From Collinsella sp. (GTDB taxonomy: Bacteria; Actinomycetota; Coriobacteriia; Coriobacteriales; Coriobacteriaceae): a DNA stretch of 24,139 nt. The position numbers were made by a program, and so were the translations under genes. Below are positions 6,612 through 13,814 of the stretch, piece after piece (position 1 is the first letter of the stretch; each line of letters starts with the position of its first letter). The stretch covers positions 1-24,139 of the forward strand of contig JAGZQF010000023.1 of assembly GCA_018382295.1 (NCBI GenBank), in the 5' to 3' direction. The notes below the pieces were generated by a model. That model was not told the DNA's origin. It ran no database searches and saw nothing but the letters and a program-made list of their open reading frames with translations.

Positions 6612-9607
6612 GCTGGGGGTACCCCGTTCGTCGCCGCGGCTTCCGGTTCCACTTTTCGCTGAATTTCGCTCAAAAGCTCGGCTGCGACTTCGCTGCTTTT
6701 GAAACGAATGCTGCAGTCTTCTTTCTTTGGGAAAGCCAGCAACGGAATAGCTCCGTACCAGACAGTTTCCTCGTCAATCACTGATGCGCACAGGCGTCCT
6801 TCGGCTTTGATGAGATAGTTGACGTTCATCTCGGCAAAAATCGCTTTCACGTCATCGCGTGGAGTTGAAGCAATAGAAATCTCAAGGGCAATTCCACGGG
6901 TAGCGGCATCCGCGAGTGCAGCGGCGAGCTTTTCAAGGCATGCGGCGGACGCGTAGGGTGCGGCAATAAAAATGCTTTTCGATGCGTTCTCGATGTCATT
7001 CACTAAAGCCTCCACGGCTCTTGCCGACCTAACGAGGATGTTTCGATCGTCCTGTCTGTTGTCGTTTGCCGCAAAGACTTCATACCCCAGCTTGGCGTAG
7101 GTCTTGAGCCTCTTTTGGTACATGCGCGCGAACATGGGTATCGACAGGTCAACATAGTCGAATATCTCAACCCGCTGTTTGCCCTCGTGGCTTCTGTGTA
7201 GCCTACCTGCCTGCTGCGTTATGCTGCCGTCCCAAGATATTGGAGTGGCAATGAGCAAAGTGTCAAGGTAAGACAGGTCGAAGCCCTCGCCCAGAAGACT
7301 TTCAGTTGCGACGATGATTCGATGATCATGCTCAAAGCTGGGAAGACTCTTCAGTATTGCTTTTCTTTCTTTGGCGTCGATTTCTCCGGTTAAGAGTATG
7401 GGTTCGTGTCCACGGCTTTGAAGTAGCCTGCATAGCTCTTCGGCATGCTTTTTTCTTTTAGATAGCACAAGCGGATGCCGGCCGTTTGATGCGGCCTCGA
7501 GGGCGTCCTCGATAATTGCTTCGTTTCTCGCGGCGTGTACACACAGGAGATCGAGAATTTGGTTAAAGGATGCTCCTGGTCCGTAGGTGGGTAATCGAAT
7601 TCCGGTGAAACGCGGTCTAACAATGCGCTGAATCCCCTGTTGGATTGCTTGCGTTTTTGGATCGACGACATAGCGAACCGGGCCGCAGAGCATCGAGAGT
7701 GCCCGCGTGAGTCCGTCCGAACGCTCGGGCGTTGCGGAAAGGCCATATACATATTTGGCAGGAGCGGACTTGAGGACAAGCTCAAGCTGTGGCGCGGCCG
7801 CATGGTGGCATTCGTCACAGATGATGAGACTGTAATCGCGAACGAACTCCTTGGCTAATGACTCGCCGGTTTGGGGATCCTTGCCGGATAGCGACTGGAA
7901 TGAAGCAATGTCGATGAGACGGCTTATGGCGGTCTTGCCTCCTCCGATTTGCCCAATGAGCGGAGGCTGTCTTTTGCTGATTCGTCCCTTTGGGGTTCGG
8001 ACGGGCTCTCTGTTGTCCGTGATGTCGAGAAATCGTTCGAGTTGGGATTTCCATTGGGCAATGAGCGCAGTTTTAGGAACGATGACGAGCGTTGGAAGAC
8101 CAATGGCAGCAATAAGATAAGCTCCGATGACGGTTTTGCCGAACCCCGTCGGTGCGGACATGATCCCGTCTTCATAGCTGAGCATCTGTTCAGCGACAAT
8201 TTGCTGTTCAGGGCGAAGAGTCCCTTTAAATGCCATCGCAATTGGATGGCTCGACTTGCGTTTGTCTGAATAGTGGGCAGAAACGCCGGCTTCTTGAAGC
8301 AGCCGCTCAAGTTGAACCTTGCAGCCTCTGGGAATCGCGACGTAGCCATCTCTAAGTTCGCTGAGGTCTATGAACCGCGGTTTGCCGAATACCGATTGAT
8401 GCATAGATTGTGCGCGGAAGAATTCTGGGTTGGCAAATGTTGCAAGCCTGCGGACTTCCATTTGAGCTGCGGGACTCAGAGATTTTTCGGGGATATAGAG
8501 CATATCGGTCTGCGTGACGGACAGCGATGACGGGAAGTCCCGCGGTGTGAGCGGAAGCCGCTTTCGCAGTCTCTGGGAATGTGGCACACCGGTGTTTGCC
8601 GCCGCAACAGCTGCTATTCCATGTGACCTATTTTCGATGCTCTCGATCAGATTTTGCACCGTCACGCGCGGGATTAACTGGATTTGCGAAAGGTAAAGCC
8701 ATTGATCGGGAAAGGGCTCAAATTGCTCGTCAACAAATACGCTGTTCCCTTTTCGCTGCGCTTTTCCTTGAAAAGGCAGCGCTATGAGATTTCCAAAGCC
8801 GCCCTCAGGAATGGTGGACTGCGCGGGCAGCATTCGGTCAAATGCTTTGAAGGTGATTGTCTTGTTCAGTATCGCCGCTTCGGTGATAAGGCTGCTTCCA
8901 AAATCTCGTGCGGTCTTTGCGCTGACGAGCTCTAGGAAGAAAAACCAGACATGTGCGCCGTTGCCCGATCTCGATCGCTCAACTGCGACATCGATTCCGT
9001 GGCTTTTTGCGACATGTCGAATGGCTTTCGTCGCTTCTTTCCAATCGGCTCCGTCAAAATCGATGACCAGGACTTTCGTGTTACTGTCTTTATCGAGCAC
9101 ATATTGGCCTATAACGTCTCGAAGCCTATCGTCATTGCCTCTGAAATGGGCGATGATCGCGGCATCGCTCAACTCGGGGAAGACGCGGCTGCTGCATTCC
9201 GTGCATTTGACTCTCTGGTGGCTTGCTTTGGGGCAAATGCCTGACTTCCACTCATTTGCGCAGGCGGGCGTATAGCCAATTCCTCCGTCTTTTCTGCGGT
9301 ACCCATGAGCGTAGACATCTTTGCGACCAGTAAAGAGATTGCGGAAGAGCTCGAGTTTGTCGCGCGCTGGGCTTGCGCTGGTGACGATATCTTCGATCTG
9401 CGCCCGTCTATCGAAAGAATCGCCAGCTTTCTCCCATTCTTCCAGCGTTGTATAACGGATGTCTGGACCGCTGCTGCAGATAACGATTTGCTTGCGCGGA
9501 TCCGAAGCGTGGACGACCGTTTTATTGAATTTGAATAGGGCGCTCCCGAAAAGGGCGTATTGATGCGTGCCGTTGCTCATTTGAAAGCCATTCTTATCAG
9601 CGTTCAT
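6596..9607 (-). CDS. TOTE conflict-system protein: AEP primase, SF2 helicase, degenerate PLD domain
   Basis: A 1003-residue multidomain protein. Residues ~80-330 form an archaeo-eukaryotic-primase module of TOTE type: LFTGRKDVYA at 91-100, a treble-clef-like zinc cluster Cys116, Cys125, Cys135, Cys138, catalytic Asp183-X-Asp185 in VIDFDG, and His219 in NGAHVWFFF. Residues ~455-835 are a superfamily-2 helicase: Walker A APTGFGKT 485-492, DECH 598-601, SAT 624-626 and QQAGRLHR 798-805. Residues ~855-980 resemble a phospholipase-D-like domain (SIFIAAPYAS, VIDEETVWYG), but the HxK pair expected before VID is replaced by RLCAS, so nuclease activity there is doubtful. TOTE systems are described as conflict modules between mobile elements. 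The start is uncertain: ATG at 9607 and ATG at 9580 both lack a clear SD. The C-terminal AVAVK and stop come from the palindromic repeat. Confidence 0.88.
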   Translation of the reverse strand: MNADKNGFQMSNGTHQYALFGSALFKFNKTVVHASDPRKQIVICSSGPDIRYTTLEEWEKAGDSFDRRAQIEDIVTSASPARDKLELFRNLFTGRKDVYAHGYRRKDGGIGYTPACANEWKSGICPKASHQRVKCTECSSRVFPELSDAAIIAHFRGNDDRLRDVIGQYVLDKDSNTKVLVIDFDGADWKEATKAIRHVAKSHGIDVAVERSRSGNGAHVWFFFLELVSAKTARDFGSSLITEAAILNKTITFKAFDRMLPAQSTIPEGGFGNLIALPFQGKAQRKGNSVFVDEQFEPFPDQWLYLSQIQLIPRVTVQNLIESIENRSHGIAAVAAANTGVPHSQRLRKRLPLTPRDFPSSLSVTQTDMLYIPEKSLSPAAQMEVRRLATFANPEFFRAQSMHQSVFGKPRFIDLSELRDGYVAIPRGCKVQLERLLQEAGVSAHYSDKRKSSHPIAMAFKGTLRPEQQIVAEQMLSYEDGIMSAPTGFGKTVIGAYLIAAIGLPTLVIVPKTALIAQWKSQLERFLDITDNREPVRTPKGRISKRQPPLIGQIGGGKTAISRLIDIASFQSLSGKDPQTGESLAKEFVRDYSLIICDECHHAAAPQLELVLKSAPAKYVYGLSATPERSDGLTRALSMLCGPVRYVVDPKTQAIQQGIQRIVRPRFTGIRLPTYGPGASFNQILDLLCVHAARNEAIIEDALEAASNGRHPLVLSKRKKHAEELCRLLQSRGHEPILLTGEIDAKERKAILKSLPSFEHDHRIIVATESLLGEGFDLSYLDTLLIATPISWDGSITQQAGRLHRSHEGKQRVEIFDYVDLSIPMFARMYQKRLKTYAKLGYEVFAANDNRQDDRNILVRSARAVEALVNDIENASKSIFIAAPYASAACLEKLAAALADAATRGIALEISIASTPRDDVKAIFAEMNVNYLIKAEGRLCASVIDEETVWYGAIPLLAFPKKEDCSIRFKSSEVAAELLSEIQRKVEPEAAATNGVPPAVAVK

Positions 9608-10025
9608 TGGGATGAGGGTACGTCATTTCAGCTTTATGAGATACGCGACTTCGATTTTGGTTCGGTAATAGTGGGGTACCGATCCGTGAGTGGCAATCAG
9701 CCGGTGCCAAAACGTGCGGCGGCTGTTGTTAAAGGTTTTTGACGGCTATGGGGCGGGTTGGCGGCGTGGGGAGGGGTTTTCGAATGACCCCGTGGTCAAA
9801 TAACGTCAAATGTGAGTACTGCTGTTAATGTAGTCTCATAACATTTGGCAAGAATAGAATACCAATTCGACATTATTCTATATATCTAACCCACCAAACA
9901 CGGCATTTTGAGCCTTGGCAAGGCGTGAAATTAATCGAAACGATCGATTCCGGCGAGATTTTGCTGCTACTAATTTGGTGGCAGTACTCATATTTGCCAT
10001 TTTTGTCCAGTGGATACCGCGAGGG
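9608..10025. other. Noncoding AT-rich tail of the island
   Basis: This stretch should contain the promoter of the TOTE gene (minus strand), but no convincing -35/-10 pair is visible. Beyond 9780 the GC content drops sharply. Structures include CAAATGTGAGTACTGC (9807-9822) inverted as GCAGTACTCATATTTG (9981-9996), ATAGAAT against ATTCTAT near 9855-9885, and AATCGA against TCGATT near 9935-9952. Short ORFs here look spurious. It could be an element end, a replication or recombination site, or a decayed gene. Confidence 0.5.
9807..9996. repeat. 190-bp segment with 16-bp inverted ends
   Basis: The two ends are 16-bp inverted repeats with one mismatch, enclosing about 158 bp of AT-rich sequence with no ORF worth calling. 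The size fits a small non-autonomous element or MITE. I could not see a target-site duplication outside the ends. Confidence 0.55.
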
Positions 10026-10154
10026 GGTCTGTTCGACTGGCCCAACGGCCCGGTGATGAGCGCCGGTATGATCAGCCCGCTCGATCCGGATCTGGTACAC
10101 ATTACTGACGACCTCAACGAGGCCGTCGACATCGCCCTGAGCGGGCTGATGTAG
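10026..10154 (+). pseudogene. Duplicated 3' fragment of a LOG-family gene (right boundary of island)
   Basis: It encodes the last ~42 residues of the LOG protein in the original frame (FDWPNGPVMSAGMISPLD onwards, ending ALSGLM and stop). Homology to 5680-5808 begins abruptly at GGTCTGTTCGACTGG, and nothing upstream resembles the rest of the gene. The in-frame ORF extends back to 9915 but that part is unrelated AT-rich sequence, so no functional protein is expected. Confidence 0.85.
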
Positions 10155-10166
10155 AGTAGCTAAAAT

Positions 10167-10226
10167 GGGACGGGGCTAAAAAGACTGGTCTGAAACGTTT
10201 GATACCAGTCTTTTTAGCCCCGTCCC
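10167..10226. terminator. Perfect 23-bp palindrome, bidirectional terminator-like
   Basis: The arms at 10167-10189 and 10204-10226 are exact inverse complements (GGGACGGGGCTAAAAAGACT and so on) around a 14-nt loop that itself contains AAACGTTT. The TTTTT in the right arm and AAAAA in the left arm mean that GACTGGT/ACCAGTC followed by TTTTT works as a minimal terminator in either direction. It lies 12 bp past the LOG fragment, where the terminator of the ancestral LOG gene would be expected. Confidence 0.8.
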
Positions 10227-10242
10227 AAATGAACTGCTTCTA

Positions 10243-10309
10243 AGTTGCGGTGGAATAGGGATTGATTGGCGGCTAATAAGCCAAAAACAGTCCCTATTCC
10301 ACCGCAACT
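10243..10309. repeat. Palindromic repeat family, copy 3 (67 bp)
   Basis: The outer stem AGTTGCGGTGGAATAGGGA with its complement is perfect (19 bp). The inner stem is TTGGC with GCCAA around GGCTAATAA. It lies 13 bp beyond the stop of degV (minus strand) and 16 bp from the preceding palindrome, giving two consecutive large hairpins between the island and degV. Confidence 0.93.
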
Positions 10310-10322
10310 GATGTGGGCGTCC

Positions 10323-11183
10323 CTAGTGAGTTGGCTGGTAGCGGGGGCAGTAGCTGATGGCGATGGCGTCGACGCCTACGTGGGTGGCGATGGTGCAGCC
10401 GATGGGGCCGGTGCCGGCGTCTACGTAATCCTGACCCGCGAGTGCCTCGTTGACAAGCTCCTGCTCCTCGGCGGCGCCGGTCGTGAGCACGCGCACGCTG
10501 GAGCCCGGATACTCGGCCAAAAATGCGAGGCAATCGGCCATGGTGTTGGTAACGATGCGCTTGGCACCGCGGCCCTTTTTTATGGCCTTGATCTCGCCCG
10601 ATTTCCACTCCGGAGAAACGGCCAGGCGAATGTTGAGCATTTGCGTGAGCTGGCCGGCGAGCTTGGGCGCGCGGCCGTTCTTAACGAGATTCTCGAGCGT
10701 GCGGGGAATCAGCAGCAGGTGGGCGTCGGGCAGCGTCGCGCGGATCTGCGCCTCGGTCTCGTCCAGGCTGCGGCCGTCCTCGCGCATGGCCAGCGCGTAC
10801 TCCACCAGCAGGCCCTCGGCGCCCGAGCCGGTGCGCGAGTCGATGCAGCGCACGTCGAGCTCGTGCGTCTCGGCCGTCAGGCTGGCGTTGGCGTAGCAGG
10901 CGGACCACTCGCTGCACAGCGAGATAAAGATGGCGCTATCGTGGCCGTCGGCGCGCACGCGGTCAAAGAGTTCCTTGAACTCGCCGGCACTCGGCTGCGA
11001 GGTGTGCGGCAGCTGCTCGGAGCCGGCCATGCGGGCGACGTACTCTTGGGCGGTAATCTGCACCTGGTCGAGCAGGTCCTCGCCTTCGATAATCACATGC
11101 AGCGGAATGACGTAAATGCCGAGCTCTTGGGCGCGGGCGGGGGAGATGTCCGACGTGGAGTCGGTTATGATGGCAAAAGACAT
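10323..11183 (-). CDS. DegV-family fatty-acid-binding protein
   Basis: A 286-residue DegV protein. Members such as FakB bind one fatty acid and present it to a FakA kinase for entry into phospholipid synthesis. Motifs: TDSTSD at 7-12, TSQPS at 61-65, and the C-terminal GPIGCTIATHVGVDAIAIS block that resembles the family's GxxIGxHxGPGxxG. ATG at 11181-11183 has AAAGG about seven bases upstream. The longer frame starting at 11240 begins with an Arg-rich stretch and overlaps the promoter, so I rejected it. No fakA is in the window. Confidence 0.93.
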   Translation of the reverse strand: MSFAIITDSTSDISPARAQELGIYVIPLHVIIEGEDLLDQVQITAQEYVARMAGSEQLPHTSQPSAGEFKELFDRVRADGHDSAIFISLCSEWSACYANASLTAETHELDVRCIDSRTGSGAEGLLVEYALAMREDGRSLDETEAQIRATLPDAHLLLIPRTLENLVKNGRAPKLAGQLTQMLNIRLAVSPEWKSGEIKAIKKGRGAKRIVTNTMADCLAFLAEYPGSSVRVLTTGAAEEQELVNEALAGQDYVDAGTGPIGCTIATHVGVDAIAISYCPRYQPTH

Positions 11184-11261
11184 AATTGCACCTTTCGTTG
11201 GGGCGCGGCAGCGCCGCCTTCTGAGAGCAAAGTGCGACAAGTATAGTGGAGTCGTTCCACA

Positions 11262-11289
11262 TTTATAGGTTCAATTGTTGAATAGTCAA
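11262..11289 (-). promoter_or_regulatory. Promoter of degV
   Basis: Reading the minus strand, TTGACT (11284-11289) and TATAAA (11262-11267) are separated by 16 bp, close to the sigma-70 consensus. The -35 overlaps the small palindrome GTTGAATAGTCAAC at 11277-11290, which could be an operator shared with the divergent HAD gene. Confidence 0.65.
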
Positions 11290-11339
11290 CAGTTTGAAGT
11301 GTCGGTGTGGAAATCGTCAACTGGGGAAGAGGGATGCCG

Positions 11340-12002
11340 ATGGAGGCGCTGGAGATATGCAAGCGGCCGGTCGTGCTGTTTGATTTCGATGGCACGGTGG
11401 CAGATACGGGTCGAGCGGTGATGACCTCGACGCGCAAGACGTTGGCCGCGCGCGGGTTTTCGGAGGCGCAGATGGGTGACCTGCGTCGCATGATCGGGCC
11501 TCCGCTGTGGAAGAGCTTCCACGACTTTTACGGCTTTACGCGCGAGGAGTCGCTTGTGGTGGCCGACGAGTACCGTGCCTTTTTTGATGAGCTGGGACCG
11601 GAAGAGTATCCCGTGTTCGATGGAATCCCCGAGCTGCTCGATGGCCTTGTCGCGCAGGGGCATCGCTTGGCCGTGGCGACGTCACGCATGGAGGCAAAGT
11701 GCATTGACATGGTGGACGAGCTGGGGCTTTCGCAGTTTGAGGCGGTGGTTGGCATGAATCCGCCGCAGGGACGCGAGACCAAGGCCGATTCGGTTCGCGA
11801 TGCCCTGGCGGCGCTCGGCGCGACGGCCGACGATGCCGTGATGATCGGCGATCGCTTTAACGATGTGGAGGGCGCGCACGCGATGGGCGTGCCGTGCATC
11901 GGCATCTATTCGGGCGCGGCAGCGCCGGGGGAGCACGAGGCCGCGGGCGCCGATGCGGTGGTGCACTCGGTGGCCGAGCTTGCTAAACTTTTCGCTATCT
12001 AA
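11340..12002 (+). CDS. HAD-superfamily hydrolase, phosphoglycolate-phosphatase-like
   Basis: A 220-residue HAD subfamily IA phosphatase with a helical cap. The four HAD motifs are visible: DFDGT with Asp15 and Asp17, TSR at 114-116, Lys149 in ETKAD, and GDRFND with Asp171 and Asp175. The sequence resembles Gph/PpaX-type phosphatases but substrate cannot be assigned. The start is ambiguous: ATG 11340 has GAGGG six bases upstream, ATG 11334 is only six bases earlier, and GTG 11307 has no SD. It is followed after 55 bp by the M20 peptidase gene on the same strand, with which it may be co-transcribed. Confidence 0.88.
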   Translation: MEALEICKRPVVLFDFDGTVADTGRAVMTSTRKTLAARGFSEAQMGDLRRMIGPPLWKSFHDFYGFTREESLVVADEYRAFFDELGPEEYPVFDGIPELLDGLVAQGHRLAVATSRMEAKCIDMVDELGLSQFEAVVGMNPPQGRETKADSVRDALAALGATADDAVMIGDRFNDVEGAHAMGVPCIGIYSGAAAPGEHEAAGADAVVHSVAELAKLFAI

Positions 12003-12057
12003 TAGACATAATGTGAGGGGCGGGCGTACCCGTCGCTCATTGGTAAGGAGGTCGTCC

Positions 12058-13494
12058 ATGAATCAGGTGGAGCAGAGCGTCGCTGAGTATGTCGACGAGG
12101 TCTGGGAGGATGTTGTCGCCGATATCGAACAACTGGTGAGCTATCCGTCCGTGGCCGTTGCTGCCAATGCAGAGCCCGGTGCGCCGTTTGGCCGCCCGGT
12201 CCGTGATGCGCTCGATTGCGCGCTCGGCATTGCGCAAAAGCTCGGCTACCAGACGAGCGACGACGAGGGCTATGTGGGCATTGCCGATATCCCGGGTCGC
12301 GGCGACAAGCAGCTCGCGACCATCTGCCACGTGGACGTGGTGCCCGCCGGCCCCGGCTGGAACACCGACCCGTTTGCGATGGAGCGTCGCGAGGGCTGGC
12401 TGCTCGGCCGTGGCGTGATCGACGACAAGGGCCCGGCGGTGTTGTCGCTTTATGCCGGCGCGTACCTGCTCAAGCACGGCATTGTGCCGCGCTATACCTT
12501 CCGCGCGCTGCTGGGCTGCGATGAGGAAGTGGGCATGTCCGACGTTCACCATTATCTGGAGAACCACGCAGACCCCGACTTTTTGTTTACGCCCGATGCC
12601 GAGTTTCCGGTCTGCAATGCCGAGAAGGGCCAGTTTGGGGCGACGTTCGTGAGTCCCAAGATCGACGGCGGGCGCATCGTGTCGTGGAGCGGCTCCGAGG
12701 CGAGCAATGCCATTCCGTCGCAGTCCATCTGCGAGCTCGCGATTGCCGCCGATGAGCTGCCGGCGCCCGTTGAGAACGCCGACCGCCTGGAGATCACGAC
12801 GCTCGATAACGGGCATGCGCAGATTTTTGCCCACGGTATCGGTGGCCATGCTTCGATGCCCGAGGGAACGATCAATGCCGTCGGCCTGATCGTGTCGTAT
12901 CTGCGCGAGGCCGAGGACGCGTTTGGTGCACGCGACGAGCGCCTGCTGACGCCTGCCGAGCACGAGTTCGTCAAGTTTTTGGCCTTTGTGCATGCGGACG
13001 CCTATGGCCGCGGCCTGGGTATCGACGCGACGAGCCCGGCGTTTGGCCCGCTCACCTGCAATCCCGGCGTCATCCGTGTGGTGGATGGCCACATCGAGCA
13101 GGTCATCGACGTGCGCTTCCCCGATAGCACCAGTGCCGATACCATCCGCGAGCAGCTCGAGCCGCTCGTGGGCCGTTTTGGTGTGACGTGCCAGCTGGGT
13201 CGCGCGAAGGTGCCGTTCTCGGTGTCTGCCGACGATCCGGCCGTGAAGGCGCTTATTGATACCTATAACGAGTTTACGGGCAAGCATGCTGAGCCCTTTG
13301 CCATGGGCGGCGGTACGTACGCGCGCAACTTTGCCCGCGCCGTCTCGTTTGGCCCCGAGGAGACCGGCCTGGAGCTGCCCGAGTGGGGCGGCCAGATGCA
13401 CGGTCCCAACGAGTGCGCCAACGAGGAACAGCTCAAGCAGGCGCTCAAGATTTATATCGTGGCGATCTTACGTTTGAACGAGCTTGAGCTTTAA
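12058..13494 (+). CDS. M20 metallopeptidase, PepV/Sapep dipeptidase type
   Basis: A 478-residue zinc dipeptidase of peptidase family M20A, probably cytosolic and releasing amino acids from dipeptides. Metal and catalytic residues are in the expected places: HVD with His91 and Asp93, DDKGP with bridging Asp122, DEE with catalytic Glu156 and metal ligand Glu157, Asp180 in PDAEFPV, and a C-terminal HGPNE with the last metal His. The NAEKG stretch and overall length match PepV. A lid domain occupies roughly 190-380. ATG at 12058 has AAGGAGG six bases upstream; the frame extending back to 11863 overlaps the HAD gene and is not used. Confidence 0.93.
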   Translation: MNQVEQSVAEYVDEVWEDVVADIEQLVSYPSVAVAANAEPGAPFGRPVRDALDCALGIAQKLGYQTSDDEGYVGIADIPGRGDKQLATICHVDVVPAGPGWNTDPFAMERREGWLLGRGVIDDKGPAVLSLYAGAYLLKHGIVPRYTFRALLGCDEEVGMSDVHHYLENHADPDFLFTPDAEFPVCNAEKGQFGATFVSPKIDGGRIVSWSGSEASNAIPSQSICELAIAADELPAPVENADRLEITTLDNGHAQIFAHGIGGHASMPEGTINAVGLIVSYLREAEDAFGARDERLLTPAEHEFVKFLAFVHADAYGRGLGIDATSPAFGPLTCNPGVIRVVDGHIEQVIDVRFPDSTSADTIREQLEPLVGRFGVTCQLGRAKVPFSVSADDPAVKALIDTYNEFTGKHAEPFAMGGGTYARNFARAVSFGPEETGLELPEWGGQMHGPNECANEEQLKQALKIYIVAILRLNELEL

Positions 13495-13516
13495 GGCTGC
13501 GGCGTTTTAACAACTT

Positions 13517-13543
13517 AGCACCCCTTTCGTCCGGGCTTTTTAA
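13517..13543 (+). terminator. Weak terminator after the peptidase gene
   Basis: AGCACCCC and GGGCT form a short bulged hairpin followed by TTTTTAA, running directly into palindromic repeat copy 4. The stem is short, so the downstream repeat may contribute. Confidence 0.4.
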
Positions 13544-13609
13544 GTTGCGGTGGAATAGTTCCTAGAATGGGCCATTTGATGGCCAAGCAGGAACTATTTC
13601 ACCGCAACT
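13543..13609. repeat. Palindromic repeat family, copy 4 (67 bp)
   Basis: AGTTGCGGTGGAATAGTTCC pairs with GGAACTATTTCACCGCAACT (one wobble). The inner stem is GGCCAT with ATGGCC. The terminal 16 bases agree with copies 2 and 3, but the inner stems differ in sequence and keep pairing. It lies 48 bp after the peptidase stop. Confidence 0.93.
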
Positions 13610-13728
13610 TTGTTTTTATTGGTGTAAAAGGCGGGTCATGCTTGGTGGCGGGTTTGTTATTCGTTTGTAAAGGCCGTGCTGCGCTTGCGGTAAGGGTCTA
13701 TCAGATGCCCGTAAAAAACCGCAGTTGG

Positions 13729-13790
13729 CGCGGGCACTGCCCGATCGAGGCCGTATCTTTCCAAACAGCAAAGCGGGCAGGGTGCCCGCG
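13729..13790 (+). promoter_or_regulatory. Large hairpin in the pstS leader
   Basis: CGCGGGCAC-TGCCCG (13729-13743) pairs with CGGGCA-GG-GTGCCCGCG (13774-13790), 15 bp with a two-base bulge, around a 30-nt AT-richer loop. It ends 14 bp before the pstS ribosome site. It may stabilise the transcript or control the operon. The rest of the 320-base gap (13611-13728) shows no confident promoter or Pho box. Confidence 0.6.
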
Positions 13791-13814
13791 AATCGCATGT
13801 ATGAAAGGAAGATC

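Larger units (their letters stand above)
5809..10154. mobile_element. Putative genomic island in the 3' end of the LOG gene
   Basis: The 4.3-kb segment lies between two direct repeats of the LOG 3' end, as expected when an element integrates into a gene end and brings its own version of that end. Cargo is a RelB/YafQ toxin-antitoxin pair, a TOTE primase-helicase protein and a ~400-bp AT-rich noncoding tail. By eye the base composition is clearly lower in GC than the neighbouring tgt, LOG, DegV and pst genes. No integrase or transposase is present, so mobility would need help in trans, or the element is a remnant. Homologous replacement by a diverged allele is an alternative. Confidence 0.65.

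Noticed and set aside
9560..9742. 60-codon ORF opposite the TOTE gene start
   Set aside because: It overlaps the TOTE start on the other strand, has no SD, and its residues look like random translation.
9915..10154. 79-codon ORF ending in LOG-like sequence
   Set aside because: Only the last ~42 codons are homologous to LOG; the first part is AT-rich noncoding sequence, so I treat it as a gene fragment.
5809..10154. Type I or BREX-like restriction system
   Set aside because: The helicase has an AEP primase and zinc cluster typical of TOTE, and no methyltransferase or specificity gene is present.
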